DNA of 18,177 nucleotides, from positions 1 through 18,177 of the forward strand of contig CANRJU010000021.1 of NCBI GenBank assembly GCA_947631075.1, written 5' to 3'. The stretch is from an uncultured Lachnospiraceae bacterium (GTDB taxonomy: Bacteria; Bacillota; Clostridia; Lachnospirales; Lachnospiraceae). Of the stretch, positions 7,586 through 14,246 are shown in pieces. The notes beneath the pieces are model-generated. The model was not told the origin of the DNA. It ran no database searches and worked only from the letters and a program-made list of their open reading frames with translations. Each line of letters starts with the position of its first letter. Positions within the stretch are counted from its first letter, which is position 1. Both the position numbers and the translations under genes were made by a program.

Positions 7586-7592
7586 TCCCATT

Positions 7593-7940
7593 ATGGCGAT
7601 ATCGGTGGACAATACATATTTTACAAATTACAGCGTAGACGCCAACAACCCGGCGGCGGATCAGCTGACGGGCAAGCTGGAGAACATGCAGACGGACGAG
7701 GAGACGTTGGACGCCTGCAAGCAGTTTGAGGCGTACATGATTCAGCAGATGTTCAAGAACATGCAGGAATCGGCCAAGGCGCTGACAGAGGGCGATGACG
7801 AGGAGGACGACAGTAAACAGTATGTGGATATGTTCTCGGACATCTACCTGCAGAGCGTAGCGGAGAGCATGGTAAACAGCGGCCAGGGACTTGGCATCGC
7901 GGAACAGCTGTATGATTCTATTATCAAAAATAATTCATGA
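7593..7940 (+). CDS. Rod-binding protein, FlgJ N-terminal-domain type
   Basis: A 115-residue protein carrying only the rod-binding domain of FlgJ. DACKQFEAYMIQQMFKNMQES (about 46-65) and DMFSDIYLQSVAESMVNSGQGLGIAEQL (about 82-109) match the two helices of that domain. The C-terminal muramidase of proteobacterial FlgJ is absent, as is usual in Clostridia. It probably acts as a rod-assembly scaffold. ATG 7593 is fixed by GGAGGT (7581-7586); the ATG at 7548 lacks its own site. An acidic stretch (EGDDEEDD) lies in the middle. It is the last gene of the mbl-flagellar group and is followed by a terminator. Confidence 0.85.
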   Translation: MAISVDNTYFTNYSVDANNPAADQLTGKLENMQTDEETLDACKQFEAYMIQQMFKNMQESAKALTEGDDEEDDSKQYVDMFSDIYLQSVAESMVNSGQGLGIAEQLYDSIIKNNS

Positions 7941-7973
7941 TGCGTGCCTGTGCATGGGAATCATGAAATTTAT

Positions 7974-8006
7974 ACCCCGAAGGTATTTTATGCTTTCGGG
8001 GTTTTT
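7974..8006 (+). terminator. Intrinsic terminator of the mbl-flagellar operon
   Basis: ACCCCGAA (7974-7981) pairs perfectly with TTCGGGGT (7995-8002), followed by a T run to 8006. A second hairpin just upstream joins TTCATGAT (containing the flgJ-like stop codon) to ATCATGAA around 7961. Confidence 0.85.
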
Positions 8007-8025
8007 AACTGGGGAGGCTCGCGTT

Positions 8026-10269
8026 ATGGAGGAGAGAAAGGGATATGTGTCCCATATTATCTTTCGCAATGTGGAAAATGGATATACGGTATTTGAACTG
8101 GAAAATACAGAGGGAGAGACGGAGACCTGCGTGGGCAATTTCCCTTTTATCAACGAGGGCGAATATGTGCACGTCAAGGGGGAAATCATCCATCATCCGG
8201 TGTACATGGAGCAGCTGAAAGTGACTTCCTACGAGGTAAAGGATCCGGAGGACCAGATTGCCATGCTGCGCTATCTGGGATCCGGCGCTATTGCCGGAAT
8301 CCGGGGAGGCCTGGCTAAGCGCATCGTGGACAAGTTCGGGGATAAGACATTTGAAATCATAGAGAGGGAGCCGGAGCGGCTGGCGGAGGTAAAGGGCATC
8401 AGCGAGACGAAGGCGATGAGTATTTCAAAGCAGTTCGAGGAAAAAAGAGAGATGCGGGACGCCATGATTTTTCTGCAGCAGTACGGGATTACCAACCAGT
8501 TGGCGGTGAAAATATACAATGCCTACGGCACGGCGCTGTACGGAATCGTAAAGGATAATCCCTACAAGCTGGCGGAGGACATAAGCGGCGTGGGATTCAA
8601 GATTGCGGACGACATTGCCAGAAAGGCGGGCTTTGCCCTGGAATCCAGGGAGAGAATACGGGCGGGAATCCTGTATGTGCTGGGCCTGGGGACCGGCGAG
8701 GGCTATGTGTACATGCCGGAGGAGATGCTGGTGCGGCAGGCCGTGTACCGGCTGGAAATATCGGAGGCGCTGGCGCTTGAGGTGCTGGAGGACATGGAGA
8801 TGGACCAGACGGTGCTCGTGAAGGGGGACGGGAATATTTATCTGCCGACGCTGTACTACGCGGAATTGAACTGCGCCCGAATGCTTTTAGACCTCAACGT
8901 GGTCATGGGGCGGGATGGGAGACGGGCGGATGAGCGGATCCGGTCTCTGGAAAAAAGTGAGGGGATGGAGTTAGACGAGCTGCAGCGGATCGCGGTAAAG
9001 GAGGCTATGAACAGCGGACTCCTCGTGATTACCGGCGGTCCGGGTACCGGAAAGACTACCACTATCAATATGATAATCAAGTGTCTCAGACAGGAGGGAA
9101 AGGAGATTCTGCTGGCGGCGCCCACGGGGCGGGCGGCCAAGCGCATGTCCGAGGCGACGGGCTATGAGGCGCAGACCATTCACCGGCTGTTAGAGTACAA
9201 CGGAGCGCCGGACGAGAGGGAGCGGGAGGACCAGACGGAGCTTTTCGGGAGAAATGAGTGGAATCCGCTGGAGACGGACGTTCTGATTATTGACGAGATG
9301 TCTATGGTGGATATTTACCTGTTCCACAATCTGTTGAAGGCGGTTTCTGTGGGAACCAGGCTGATTCTCGTGGGGGATGTGAACCAGCTTCCCAGCGTGG
9401 GGCCGGGCAACGTGCTCAAGGACATAATCCGCTCCCACTGCTTCAATGTAGTGAAGCTGTCCCGGATTTTCCGGCAGGCGGCGGAGAGCGATATTATCGT
9501 CAACGCCCATCGGATTCACCACGGAGAGGAGATTGCCCTGGACAATAAGAGCCGGGATTTTTTCTGTCTCAAGCGGGATGACAGTCACGGCGTCCTGGAG
9601 GTCATGCTCTGGCTGGTGCGGGATAAAATGCCCAAATATACGGATTGCACGCCCTTTGACGTGCAGGTGCTCACTCCCATGAAAAAAGGGGAACTGGGAG
9701 TTTACCGCTGTAACGAGGTGCTGCAGCGGTATTTAAACCCGGAGAGTCCCGACAAAACTCAGATGGAGTGCCACGGCGTGATTTTCCGGGAGGGTGACAA
9801 GGTCATGCAGATGAAAAACAATTACCAGATCAAATGGGAAGTGAGAGGGTATTCCGGCATGAGAATCGAGGAGGGGAGCGGTGTGTTCAACGGGGACTGC
9901 GGCGTTATCACGGAAATCGACCGGGCGGAAAAGGAGATAACCGTCCGCTTCGAGGATGAGAAGTACGTCACCTATCCGCAGGGAAACCTGGACGAGCTGG
10001 AGCTTGCCTACGCGATCACCATTCACAAATCCCAGGGCAGCGAGTATCCTGCGGTGGTGCTTCCGCTCCTTGCGGGACCGCGGCCTCTCATGAATCGGAA
10101 CGTGCTTTACACGGCCGTTACACGGGGGAAAAAATGCGTTACCATCGTGGGAAATCCGGACACGGTCCGCGGCATGATCGCCAATCGGTCGGAGCAGCTG
10201 CGCTATTCTTCCCTGGCGGAGAGAATTTTAGAAATAAATGAAAAAAATAGGGTGCAAAATCTTCTATAA
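8026..10269 (+). CDS. recD2: ATP-dependent DNA helicase RecD2 (RecD/TraA family, YrrC-like)
   Basis: A 747-residue 5'-3' superfamily 1B helicase acting in DNA repair without RecBC. An OB-like N-terminal domain begins GYVSHIIFRN. Helix-hairpin-helix segments follow (about 80-210, for example LAEVKGISETKAMSI and LAEDISGVGFKIADDIA). The Walker A GGPGTGKTT is at 337-345 and Walker B VLIIDEM at 419-425, with LVGDVNQLPSVGPG after it. An SH3-like insert (GVFNGDCGVITEID) precedes the C-terminal motifs AYAITIHKSQGSEYP (about 661-675) and VLYTAVTRGKK (about 692). ATG 8026 follows GGGGAGG (8011-8017) by 8 nt. The frame is open back to 7891, but that part overlaps the previous gene and terminator. It is probably the first gene of a unit with comFC and yvyF. 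Confidence 0.95.
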   Translation: MEERKGYVSHIIFRNVENGYTVFELENTEGETETCVGNFPFINEGEYVHVKGEIIHHPVYMEQLKVTSYEVKDPEDQIAMLRYLGSGAIAGIRGGLAKRIVDKFGDKTFEIIEREPERLAEVKGISETKAMSISKQFEEKREMRDAMIFLQQYGITNQLAVKIYNAYGTALYGIVKDNPYKLAEDISGVGFKIADDIARKAGFALESRERIRAGILYVLGLGTGEGYVYMPEEMLVRQAVYRLEISEALALEVLEDMEMDQTVLVKGDGNIYLPTLYYAELNCARMLLDLNVVMGRDGRRADERIRSLEKSEGMELDELQRIAVKEAMNSGLLVITGGPGTGKTTTINMIIKCLRQEGKEILLAAPTGRAAKRMSEATGYEAQTIHRLLEYNGAPDEREREDQTELFGRNEWNPLETDVLIIDEMSMVDIYLFHNLLKAVSVGTRLILVGDVNQLPSVGPGNVLKDIIRSHCFNVVKLSRIFRQAAESDIIVNAHRIHHGEEIALDNKSRDFFCLKRDDSHGVLEVMLWLVRDKMPKYTDCTPFDVQVLTPMKKGELGVYRCNEVLQRYLNPESPDKTQMECHGVIFREGDKVMQMKNNYQIKWEVRGYSGMRIEEGSGVFNGDCGVITEIDRAEKEITVRFEDEKYVTYPQGNLDELELAYAITIHKSQGSEYPAVVLPLLAGPRPLMNRNVLYTAVTRGKKCVTIVGNPDTVRGMIANRSEQLRYSSLAERILEINEKNRVQNLL

Positions 10270-10314
10270 TTTGGTATGATGTATATAGTAGTTGCAGAAC
10301 ATAGGGGGAAGTGC

Positions 10315-11022
10315 ATGAACATACTGGATTTGATCTTTCCGGTCAAGTGTCCGGTCTGCGGGCGCGCGCTGGGAGAAAGACAGATCTGCGGAGCCTGCAG
10401 GGAGCGGATGCCCCTTGTGACCGAGCCCTGCTGCCGCCACTGCGGCAAGCCGGTGCTGAGTCCGCGGACGGAGTATTGCCGGGATTGTTCAGCGAGGGAG
10501 AGCTTCCTGGATGAAGGGACGGCGCTGTGGATATACACGGAGAAGATGAAGCGCGTCATGGCGGATTTCAAGTATGGCGGATGCGAGGCAGACGCCGGGG
10601 TATACGCCGACGAGCTGCTGCGTCACCGGATCGACAGGTTCCGGCGGTGGCGTCCGGATTATCTGGTGCCGGTGCCCCTGCACCGGAAAAGACGGTGGTT
10701 CCGGGGATACAACCAGGCCGAGGCCGTGGCGGAGCATGTGGGACGGGCTATGGGGATACCCGTAGCGGGGGATTGTCTCATCCGCGCGCGCCAGACCAGG
10801 CCCCAGAAGGAACTGGACGACGTGCAGCGGCGGGAGAATGTCCGAAATGCCATTTTTCCTGGCAGCGGGGAGATGCGCGACGCTCTCCGTGGAAGCCGGG
10901 TGATGCTGATTGACGATATCTACACCACCGGCGCTACGCTGGAGGCCTGCGGGAAGGTTTTGCGGGATATGGGAGTCTGTAAAGTGTACTTTGCCTGTCT
11001 GTGCATCGGACAGGATTATTGA
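10315..11022 (+). CDS. comFC: ComF family protein (ComFC-type, phosphoribosyltransferase fold)
   Basis: A 235-residue protein linked to DNA uptake and recombination-dependent natural transformation in other bacteria. The N-terminal double zinc-finger has CPVCG (Cys12, Cys15), CGAC, CCRHCG and CRDC pairs. The C-terminal phosphoribosyltransferase domain has the PRPP loop VMLIDDIYTTGATL (196-209). The block YLVPVPLHRKRRWFRGYNQA is characteristic of ComF. ATG 10315 follows AGGGGGA (10303-10309); the ATG at 10276 has no usable site. It sits 45 bp after recD2 and 20 bp before yvyF, the same comFC-yvyF order as in B. subtilis. No comFA is present, so competence itself is not implied. Confidence 0.92.
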   Translation: MNILDLIFPVKCPVCGRALGERQICGACRERMPLVTEPCCRHCGKPVLSPRTEYCRDCSARESFLDEGTALWIYTEKMKRVMADFKYGGCEADAGVYADELLRHRIDRFRRWRPDYLVPVPLHRKRRWFRGYNQAEAVAEHVGRAMGIPVAGDCLIRARQTRPQKELDDVQRRENVRNAIFPGSGEMRDALRGSRVMLIDDIYTTGATLEACGKVLRDMGVCKVYFACLCIGQDY

Positions 11023-11042
11023 GACAAGGAGGATATAGCGAG

Positions 11043-11453
11043 ATGGAAGTTGTAACATGCAAGTCATGCGGAAGGTTATTTAATTACCTCTCTGGGCCGA
11101 GAATATGTCCGGCCTGCCAGAAAAAAATCGAAGAAAAGTTCGTGGAAGTAAAGAAATATGTCCGCGAGCACCCGGATATCGACATCAAGACGCTGTCCAA
11201 GGAGATGGAAGTCAGCGTCAATCAGATCAACCGCTGGGTGCGCGAGGAGCGCCTGGTATTCTCCAAGGATTCACCGGTGGGCCTGCCCTGTGAGGGATGC
11301 GGAAAGACCATCAAGACAGGTCGTTTCTGCGACGCCTGCAAGTCCAACCTGGCAAGCGGCCTGCGCAGCGCCGGCGGCTTGGATCAGAAAGCGGTTGCCG
11401 CGCCCAGAAAGCCAAAGAGCAGCGAGAGCCGCATGCGTTTCCTGGATCACTGA
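11043..11453 (+). CDS. yvyF: YvyF-like flagellar operon protein
   Basis: A 136-residue cytoplasmic protein of the YvyF family, associated with flagellar operons. The N-terminal zinc ribbon has Cys6, Cys9, Cys22 and Cys25 (CKSCG, CPAC). A helix-turn-helix-like middle follows (IDIKTLSKEMEVSVNQINRW). A second cysteine pair set follows (CEGCG, CDACK), then a low-complexity basic tail ending RMRFLDH. ATG 11043 is 10 nt after AAGGAGG (11026-11032). In B. subtilis the homologue lies between comFC and flgM; here flgM is absent and a terminator follows. A regulatory role is plausible from the HTH, but the biochemical function is not established. Confidence 0.85.
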   Translation: MEVVTCKSCGRLFNYLSGPRICPACQKKIEEKFVEVKKYVREHPDIDIKTLSKEMEVSVNQINRWVREERLVFSKDSPVGLPCEGCGKTIKTGRFCDACKSNLASGLRSAGGLDQKAVAAPRKPKSSESRMRFLDH

Positions 11454-11474
11454 TGGATTTTATGAATAAGAAGA

Positions 11475-11505
11475 AAAGCCTCTGATGTTTTTAATCAGGG
11501 GCTTT
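11475..11505. terminator. Bidirectional terminator between yvyF and cvfB
   Basis: AAAGCCTCTGAT (11475-11486) pairs with ATCAGGGGCTTT (11494-11505), 12 bp with one wobble. On the minus strand it is followed by TTTTCTTCTT, so it should stop cvfB transcription well. On the plus strand the U tract is short. Confidence 0.75.
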
Positions 11506-11517
11506 CGCCATGTTTTG

Positions 11518-12375
11518 TCACATGATATCACGTTTCAACTGGATACCGGAGTCGGTAATCTGAATCTCCCCCTGTTTCATCAGGCGGCCGATGGCCCGCT
11601 TGAAGGCGGCCTTGCTCATCTGGAACTCCCGCTTGATGATTTCCGGGGAAGTCTTGTCGTGAAAGGGGAGAAACCCGTCCGCCTCGGAGAGCCGCGCGAG
11701 AATTTTCTCCGCATCCATATTCATCTGCACTTTAATCTTTTCCTGCAGGGTGAGCGTCAGCTTGCCGTCCGCGGTTACTTCCTTCACCCGCGCGGCGACC
11801 GGCTCGCCCACCTGCAATTCCCTCGTCATCTCGTTGCGGGGAATCAGGGCGGAATAGCGGTTGTCTACCGCTACAAAAGCGCCGAAGGAATCTAAAATCT
11901 CGTAGACGCGTCCCTCTACATGATCGCCCTTCTGATAGCTGCTGTCGCGGGAGAGATAATCGTACACGCGCATGGTGGCGCACAGGCGGCTGCTCTTGTC
12001 GATATAGAGCGCGGCCAGAACCGTGTCGCCGGCCTTTACCCGGTAAGTCTGCTCCTTGAAGGGGAGAAATAAGTCCTTGGCCAGTCCCCAGTCCAGAAAA
12101 GCCCCGATGTCTGTGACCTCTTTCACCGTGAGGGCGGCGGTCTGGTGGAGCGTCACATAGGGCTTCGTCGTGGTGGCGATGAGCCGGTCCTCCGAATCCC
12201 TGTACAGAAATACATCCAGGATATCTCCCTTTTCACAGGGCTTCGGAAGCTGGCTGCCCGGAAGAAGAACCTCGAAATCCCGGTCCTCATAGGAGGCCAG
12301 ATAGGCGCCGGACTTGGTGATTTTTGTTATATAGAGCCGGGCGAAGCGGCCCAGCAGCGATTCATTCGCGTTCAT
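11518..12375 (-). CDS. cvfB: CvfB-like S1 RNA-binding domain protein (YitL family)
   Basis: A 285-residue protein with tandem S1/OB-fold domains and a C-terminal winged helix. S1-like signatures are visible in TDIGAFLDWGLAKDLFLP (about 85-102) and in GRVYEILDSFGAFVAVDNRYSALIP (about 155-180). The C-terminal part (EIIKREFQMSKAAFKRAIGRLMKQGEI) is the winged helix. In Staphylococcus, CvfB binds RNA and influences virulence gene expression; the general role here is probably post-transcriptional. The start is the ATG at 12375, with AAAGGA upstream; a TTG six codons earlier overlaps that site and is rejected. It lies 61 bp after the thioesterase and is probably co-transcribed with it. Confidence 0.88.
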   Translation of the reverse strand: MNANESLLGRFARLYITKITKSGAYLASYEDRDFEVLLPGSQLPKPCEKGDILDVFLYRDSEDRLIATTTKPYVTLHQTAALTVKEVTDIGAFLDWGLAKDLFLPFKEQTYRVKAGDTVLAALYIDKSSRLCATMRVYDYLSRDSSYQKGDHVEGRVYEILDSFGAFVAVDNRYSALIPRNEMTRELQVGEPVAARVKEVTADGKLTLTLQEKIKVQMNMDAEKILARLSEADGFLPFHDKTSPEIIKREFQMSKAAFKRAIGRLMKQGEIQITDSGIQLKRDIM

Positions 12376-12436
12376 AGTGGATATTCCTTTCAACTGTTCT
12401 TATTAAAAGTCCGCCCCTGCGCGGCGCAACGGCGTT

Positions 12437-13138
12437 TTACTGAAATTCCGCGATAAAATAGGGACTTCCCTCCGAATCGGTGAAAACGGTGTAGTAAGTG
12501 CCATTTTCCTCCGCCGTGCGGATATAGAGAGTATCTCCCATCTTGGAGGCCAGCCGGAATTCGGCCCGCAGCTCATGGACTTCAAACTCCATGGGGAGGA
12601 CATTGACGGCCAGGCGGACATACTGTCCGTTGTTGACGTGGTTGTTGGTGTCCAGGTAATTGGGGCAGACCGGCACCTCCTGCCGCAGAGACAGCTCCTT
12701 TGGGAACTTCACCTTGCGGGACTTGTACTCCATCTCATAGGCGGGTTCTACCGGGTAGACAGCCTTTTCTCCGTCGTCCACCATGACCGGACGACCGGAG
12801 GCGGAGTCAAAGTAGAACCAATGCGAGTCGGCGTAGGCAAGCACCTCTCTTTCCGGCGTCTCCATGAGAAAATTACGGCAGCCGAACACGCCCTTGAAGG
12901 CGTAGGGCCATGTGTGGACGGTAAAAGCCTCGCCCATCTGCGGGCGGCGCTTAAAGACCACATGCCAGGCGCTCACTAACCATGCCCGGTTCTTTTTTAA
13001 CAGATCGAGGGCGGAATGTCCCTCGTCCTCGCTGTGGAACATGCAGCAGTCCTGCATGGCGTCCACTACGTTGGAAATTCCTAAGAGCCCGTCCCGGTCA
13101 ATCCGGCTGAACGAGACTCTGTCGTTGTAACTGTACAT
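12437..13138 (-). CDS. Acyl-ACP thioesterase family protein
   Basis: A 233-residue double-hotdog thioesterase resembling plant FatA/FatB, which hydrolyses acyl-ACP to free fatty acid. The first hotdog covers about residues 1-125. The second begins with the conserved YLDTNNHVNNGQYV (161-174), in which Asp163, Asn165 or Asn166, and His167 correspond to the Asp-Asn-His residues of the plant enzymes. No signal peptide is present, so it acts in the cytoplasm on the fatty-acid synthesis pool. The ATG at 13138 has GGGGAGG about 12 nt upstream, a slightly long spacing. The leader contains a degenerate tandem repeat and a T6 tract. It is upstream of cvfB on the same strand. Chain-length preference cannot be read from the sequence. 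Confidence 0.88.
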   Translation of the reverse strand: MYSYNDRVSFSRIDRDGLLGISNVVDAMQDCCMFHSEDEGHSALDLLKKNRAWLVSAWHVVFKRRPQMGEAFTVHTWPYAFKGVFGCRNFLMETPEREVLAYADSHWFYFDSASGRPVMVDDGEKAVYPVEPAYEMEYKSRKVKFPKELSLRQEVPVCPNYLDTNNHVNNGQYVRLAVNVLPMEFEVHELRAEFRLASKMGDTLYIRTAEENGTYYTVFTDSEGSPYFIAEFQ

Positions 13139-13180
13139 ATATATGGTATACCTCCCCTGTCATTTTCAAAAAAGAGCCCC

Positions 13181-13265
13181 TCGATACGCTCGCAGTCCGC
13201 GCGCTTGTCGGATATACGTCCGATTTGACATTCCCTTCTGCGTTCGCAATCCGCGCGTTTGTCGG
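13181..13265. repeat. Degenerate tandem repeat in the thioesterase leader
   Basis: A 25-bp unit at 13187-13211 recurs at 13241-13265 with 22 of 25 positions identical; all three differences are transitions. The similarity extends loosely leftward through a C/T-rich block. The shared core is TCCGCGCG-YTTGTCGG. The spacer holds TCGGA/TCCGA arms of a small hairpin. On the minus strand, a GAGCC block (about 13268-13272) can pair with GGCTC just before a T6 run at 13168-13173. Confidence 0.65.
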
Positions 13266-13272
13266 GCGGCTC

Positions 13273-13284
13273 GTCATATATGAC
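13273..13284. promoter_or_regulatory. Perfect 12-bp palindrome GTCATATATGAC
   Basis: GTCATATATGAC lies directly beside a minus-strand TATACT (13285-13290), which could be the -10 box of the thioesterase; a matching -35 is poor (poly-T at 13308-13313). It may be an operator at the start point. Confidence 0.35.
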
Positions 13285-13313
13285 AGTATACTACCTATTT
13301 TAGAAAAAAAAAA

Positions 13314-13342
13314 GTGAAATCTCAGAAAGTTTGCGTTATACT
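13314..13342 (+). promoter_or_regulatory. Probable ridA promoter
   Basis: GTGAAA (13314-13319) and TATACT (13337-13342) are 17 bp apart. The leader then contains a small GCCGG/CCGGC hairpin (about 13358-13372) before the ribosome binding site. Confidence 0.5.
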
Positions 13343-13403
13343 TATATACAGACAGGCGCCGGCATATCCGGCCCTGCGAAATAAAGAAAGGTGTGAATAG
13401 CGT

Positions 13404-13784
13404 ATGAAGAAAATTATTTCCACGGATCAGGCGCCGGCCGCGATCGGTCCGTACTCCCAGGCAGTAGAAGTGAAAGGGCTGGTCTTTACATCCGGCGTGA
13501 TTCCCATTATCCCGGAGACCGGCGAGCTGGTGCAGGGCGGCATCGAGGAGCAGGCCAGGCAGGCCCTCTCCAATCTGGCGGCGCTGATCCAGGCGTCCGG
13601 GGCGTCGATTGAAAATACGGTCAAGACCGTGGTGTTTATTAAAGATATGAATGATTTCGCGAAGGTCAATGAGATCTACGCTACGTTCTTCAAGGAGGAC
13701 TGCCCCGCCAGATCTTGTGTGGAGGTGGCCCGTCTGCCCAAAGATGTATTGATCGAGATTGAGGCTATTGTAGAAAAAGACTGA
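13404..13784 (+). CDS. ridA: RidA family reactive intermediate (enamine/imine) deaminase
   Basis: A 126-residue trimeric enzyme that hydrolyses the reactive 2-aminoacrylate and related imines released by PLP enzymes such as threonine/serine dehydratase. The family signature is intact: GPYSQAV (15-21), FTSGVIPIIPETGEL (28-42), and CPARSCVEVARLPKDVLIEIEAI (100-122). Arg103 is the substrate carboxylate ligand and Glu120 the conserved acid. ATG 13404 is preceded by AAAGGTG. It is flanked by its own promoter and terminator, so it is monocistronic. No dehydratase gene is adjacent. Confidence 0.95.
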   Translation: MKKIISTDQAPAAIGPYSQAVEVKGLVFTSGVIPIIPETGELVQGGIEEQARQALSNLAALIQASGASIENTVKTVVFIKDMNDFAKVNEIYATFFKEDCPARSCVEVARLPKDVLIEIEAIVEKD

Positions 13785-13823
13785 TTTCGAAAATATGTAA
13801 AATATGGAAGAAAAATAACAAAA

Positions 13824-13857
13824 AAAGGGTCTCCGCGTCGTGTGCAGAGGCCCTTTT
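13824..13857. terminator. Bidirectional terminator between ridA and yjfB
   Basis: Bases 13824-13836 pair with 13844-13856 (13 positions, one wobble and one mismatch). A TTTT run follows on the plus strand. On the minus strand a longer run (TTTTTTTGTTATTTTT) follows, serving the converging yjfB gene. Confidence 0.8.
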
Positions 13858-13876
13858 GAATCTGTTAAGTGTAATA

Positions 13877-14071
13877 CTACAGTAGAACGTCTATATTGCT
13901 TCCTAAGCCGGGATTGACCGAGAGCTCCATCATCTTCGTGAACTCGGCCCCCTGAACCTCGGCCATGTCCAGAGTCTTTGCGAGGATCCCGATCCCCATA
14001 TCCTGTAATACCTGGTTTTGCGAATGAGCGACGGAATAAGCCGCAATATCCATGCCGTCTGCGATCTCCAT
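13877..14071 (-). CDS. yjfB: YjfB family putative motility protein
   Basis: A 64-residue protein: MEIADGMDIAAYSVAHSQNQ at the N-terminus, a helical centre (VLQDMGIGILAKTLDMAEVQ), and the conserved C-terminus MELSVNPGLGSNIDVLL. This matches the small YjfB family, annotated as putative motility proteins, in which MDIA...S...Q and LG.NID are the conserved parts. GGGAGGTG (minus strand, 14084-14077) lies 5 nt before the ATG at 14071; an upstream ATG at 14098 overlaps that site and is rejected. The gene converges on ridA and diverges from the NlpC/P60 gene. Its presence fits a motile cell. The molecular function is not known. Confidence 0.85.
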   Translation of the reverse strand: MEIADGMDIAAYSVAHSQNQVLQDMGIGILAKTLDMAEVQGAEFTKMMELSVNPGLGSNIDVLL

Positions 14072-14098
14072 ACCGGCACCTCCCTTCCTTGTACCCAA

Positions 14099-14107
14099 AT
14101 TATAACA
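14099..14107 (-). promoter_or_regulatory. Extended -10 promoter of yjfB
   Basis: On the minus strand TGTTATAAT is a perfect -10 box with the TG extension. The -35 (TTTCAT, 17 bp upstream) is weak. No flagellar SigD box was seen. Confidence 0.55.
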
Positions 14108-14136
14108 TATTTCACAAAAAAATGAAAGAGGAAATA

Positions 14137-14165
14137 TTGACAGATTGTCATGAACTTGTTATACT
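14137..14165 (+). promoter_or_regulatory. Near-consensus SigA promoter of the NlpC/P60 gene
   Basis: TTGACA (14137-14142) and TATACT (14160-14165) are exactly 17 bp apart. The -35 box overlaps the small dyad TGACA-GAT-TGTCA (14138-14150), a candidate operator. The leader is about 75 nt and too short for a large riboswitch. Confidence 0.8.
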
Positions 14166-14246
14166 GTAACAGAAACTTAATAAATTTGTAATATTTGATT
14201 TTAGACATACGTTACGGGGGAGTAGACCAGTAATGGAGGTAATCAG

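Noticed and set aside
7891..8025. Upstream start for recD2
   Set aside because: It would run through the end of the flgJ-like gene and an intrinsic terminator. The ATG at 8026 has a strong GGGGAGG site.
13187..13265. CRISPR array
   Set aside because: Only two imperfect copies are present, with a single spacer-like interval and no cas genes.
13158..13277. Small protein gene on the minus strand (about 59 codons from 13277)
   Set aside because: It has no ribosome binding site, ends inside the thioesterase gene, and its repetitive product mirrors the DNA repeat. It is noted only as part of the leader finding.
14166..14246. Riboswitch (for example c-di-AMP type) before the NlpC/P60 gene
   Set aside because: The predicted leader is only about 75 nt and shows no terminator hairpin or known riboswitch core.
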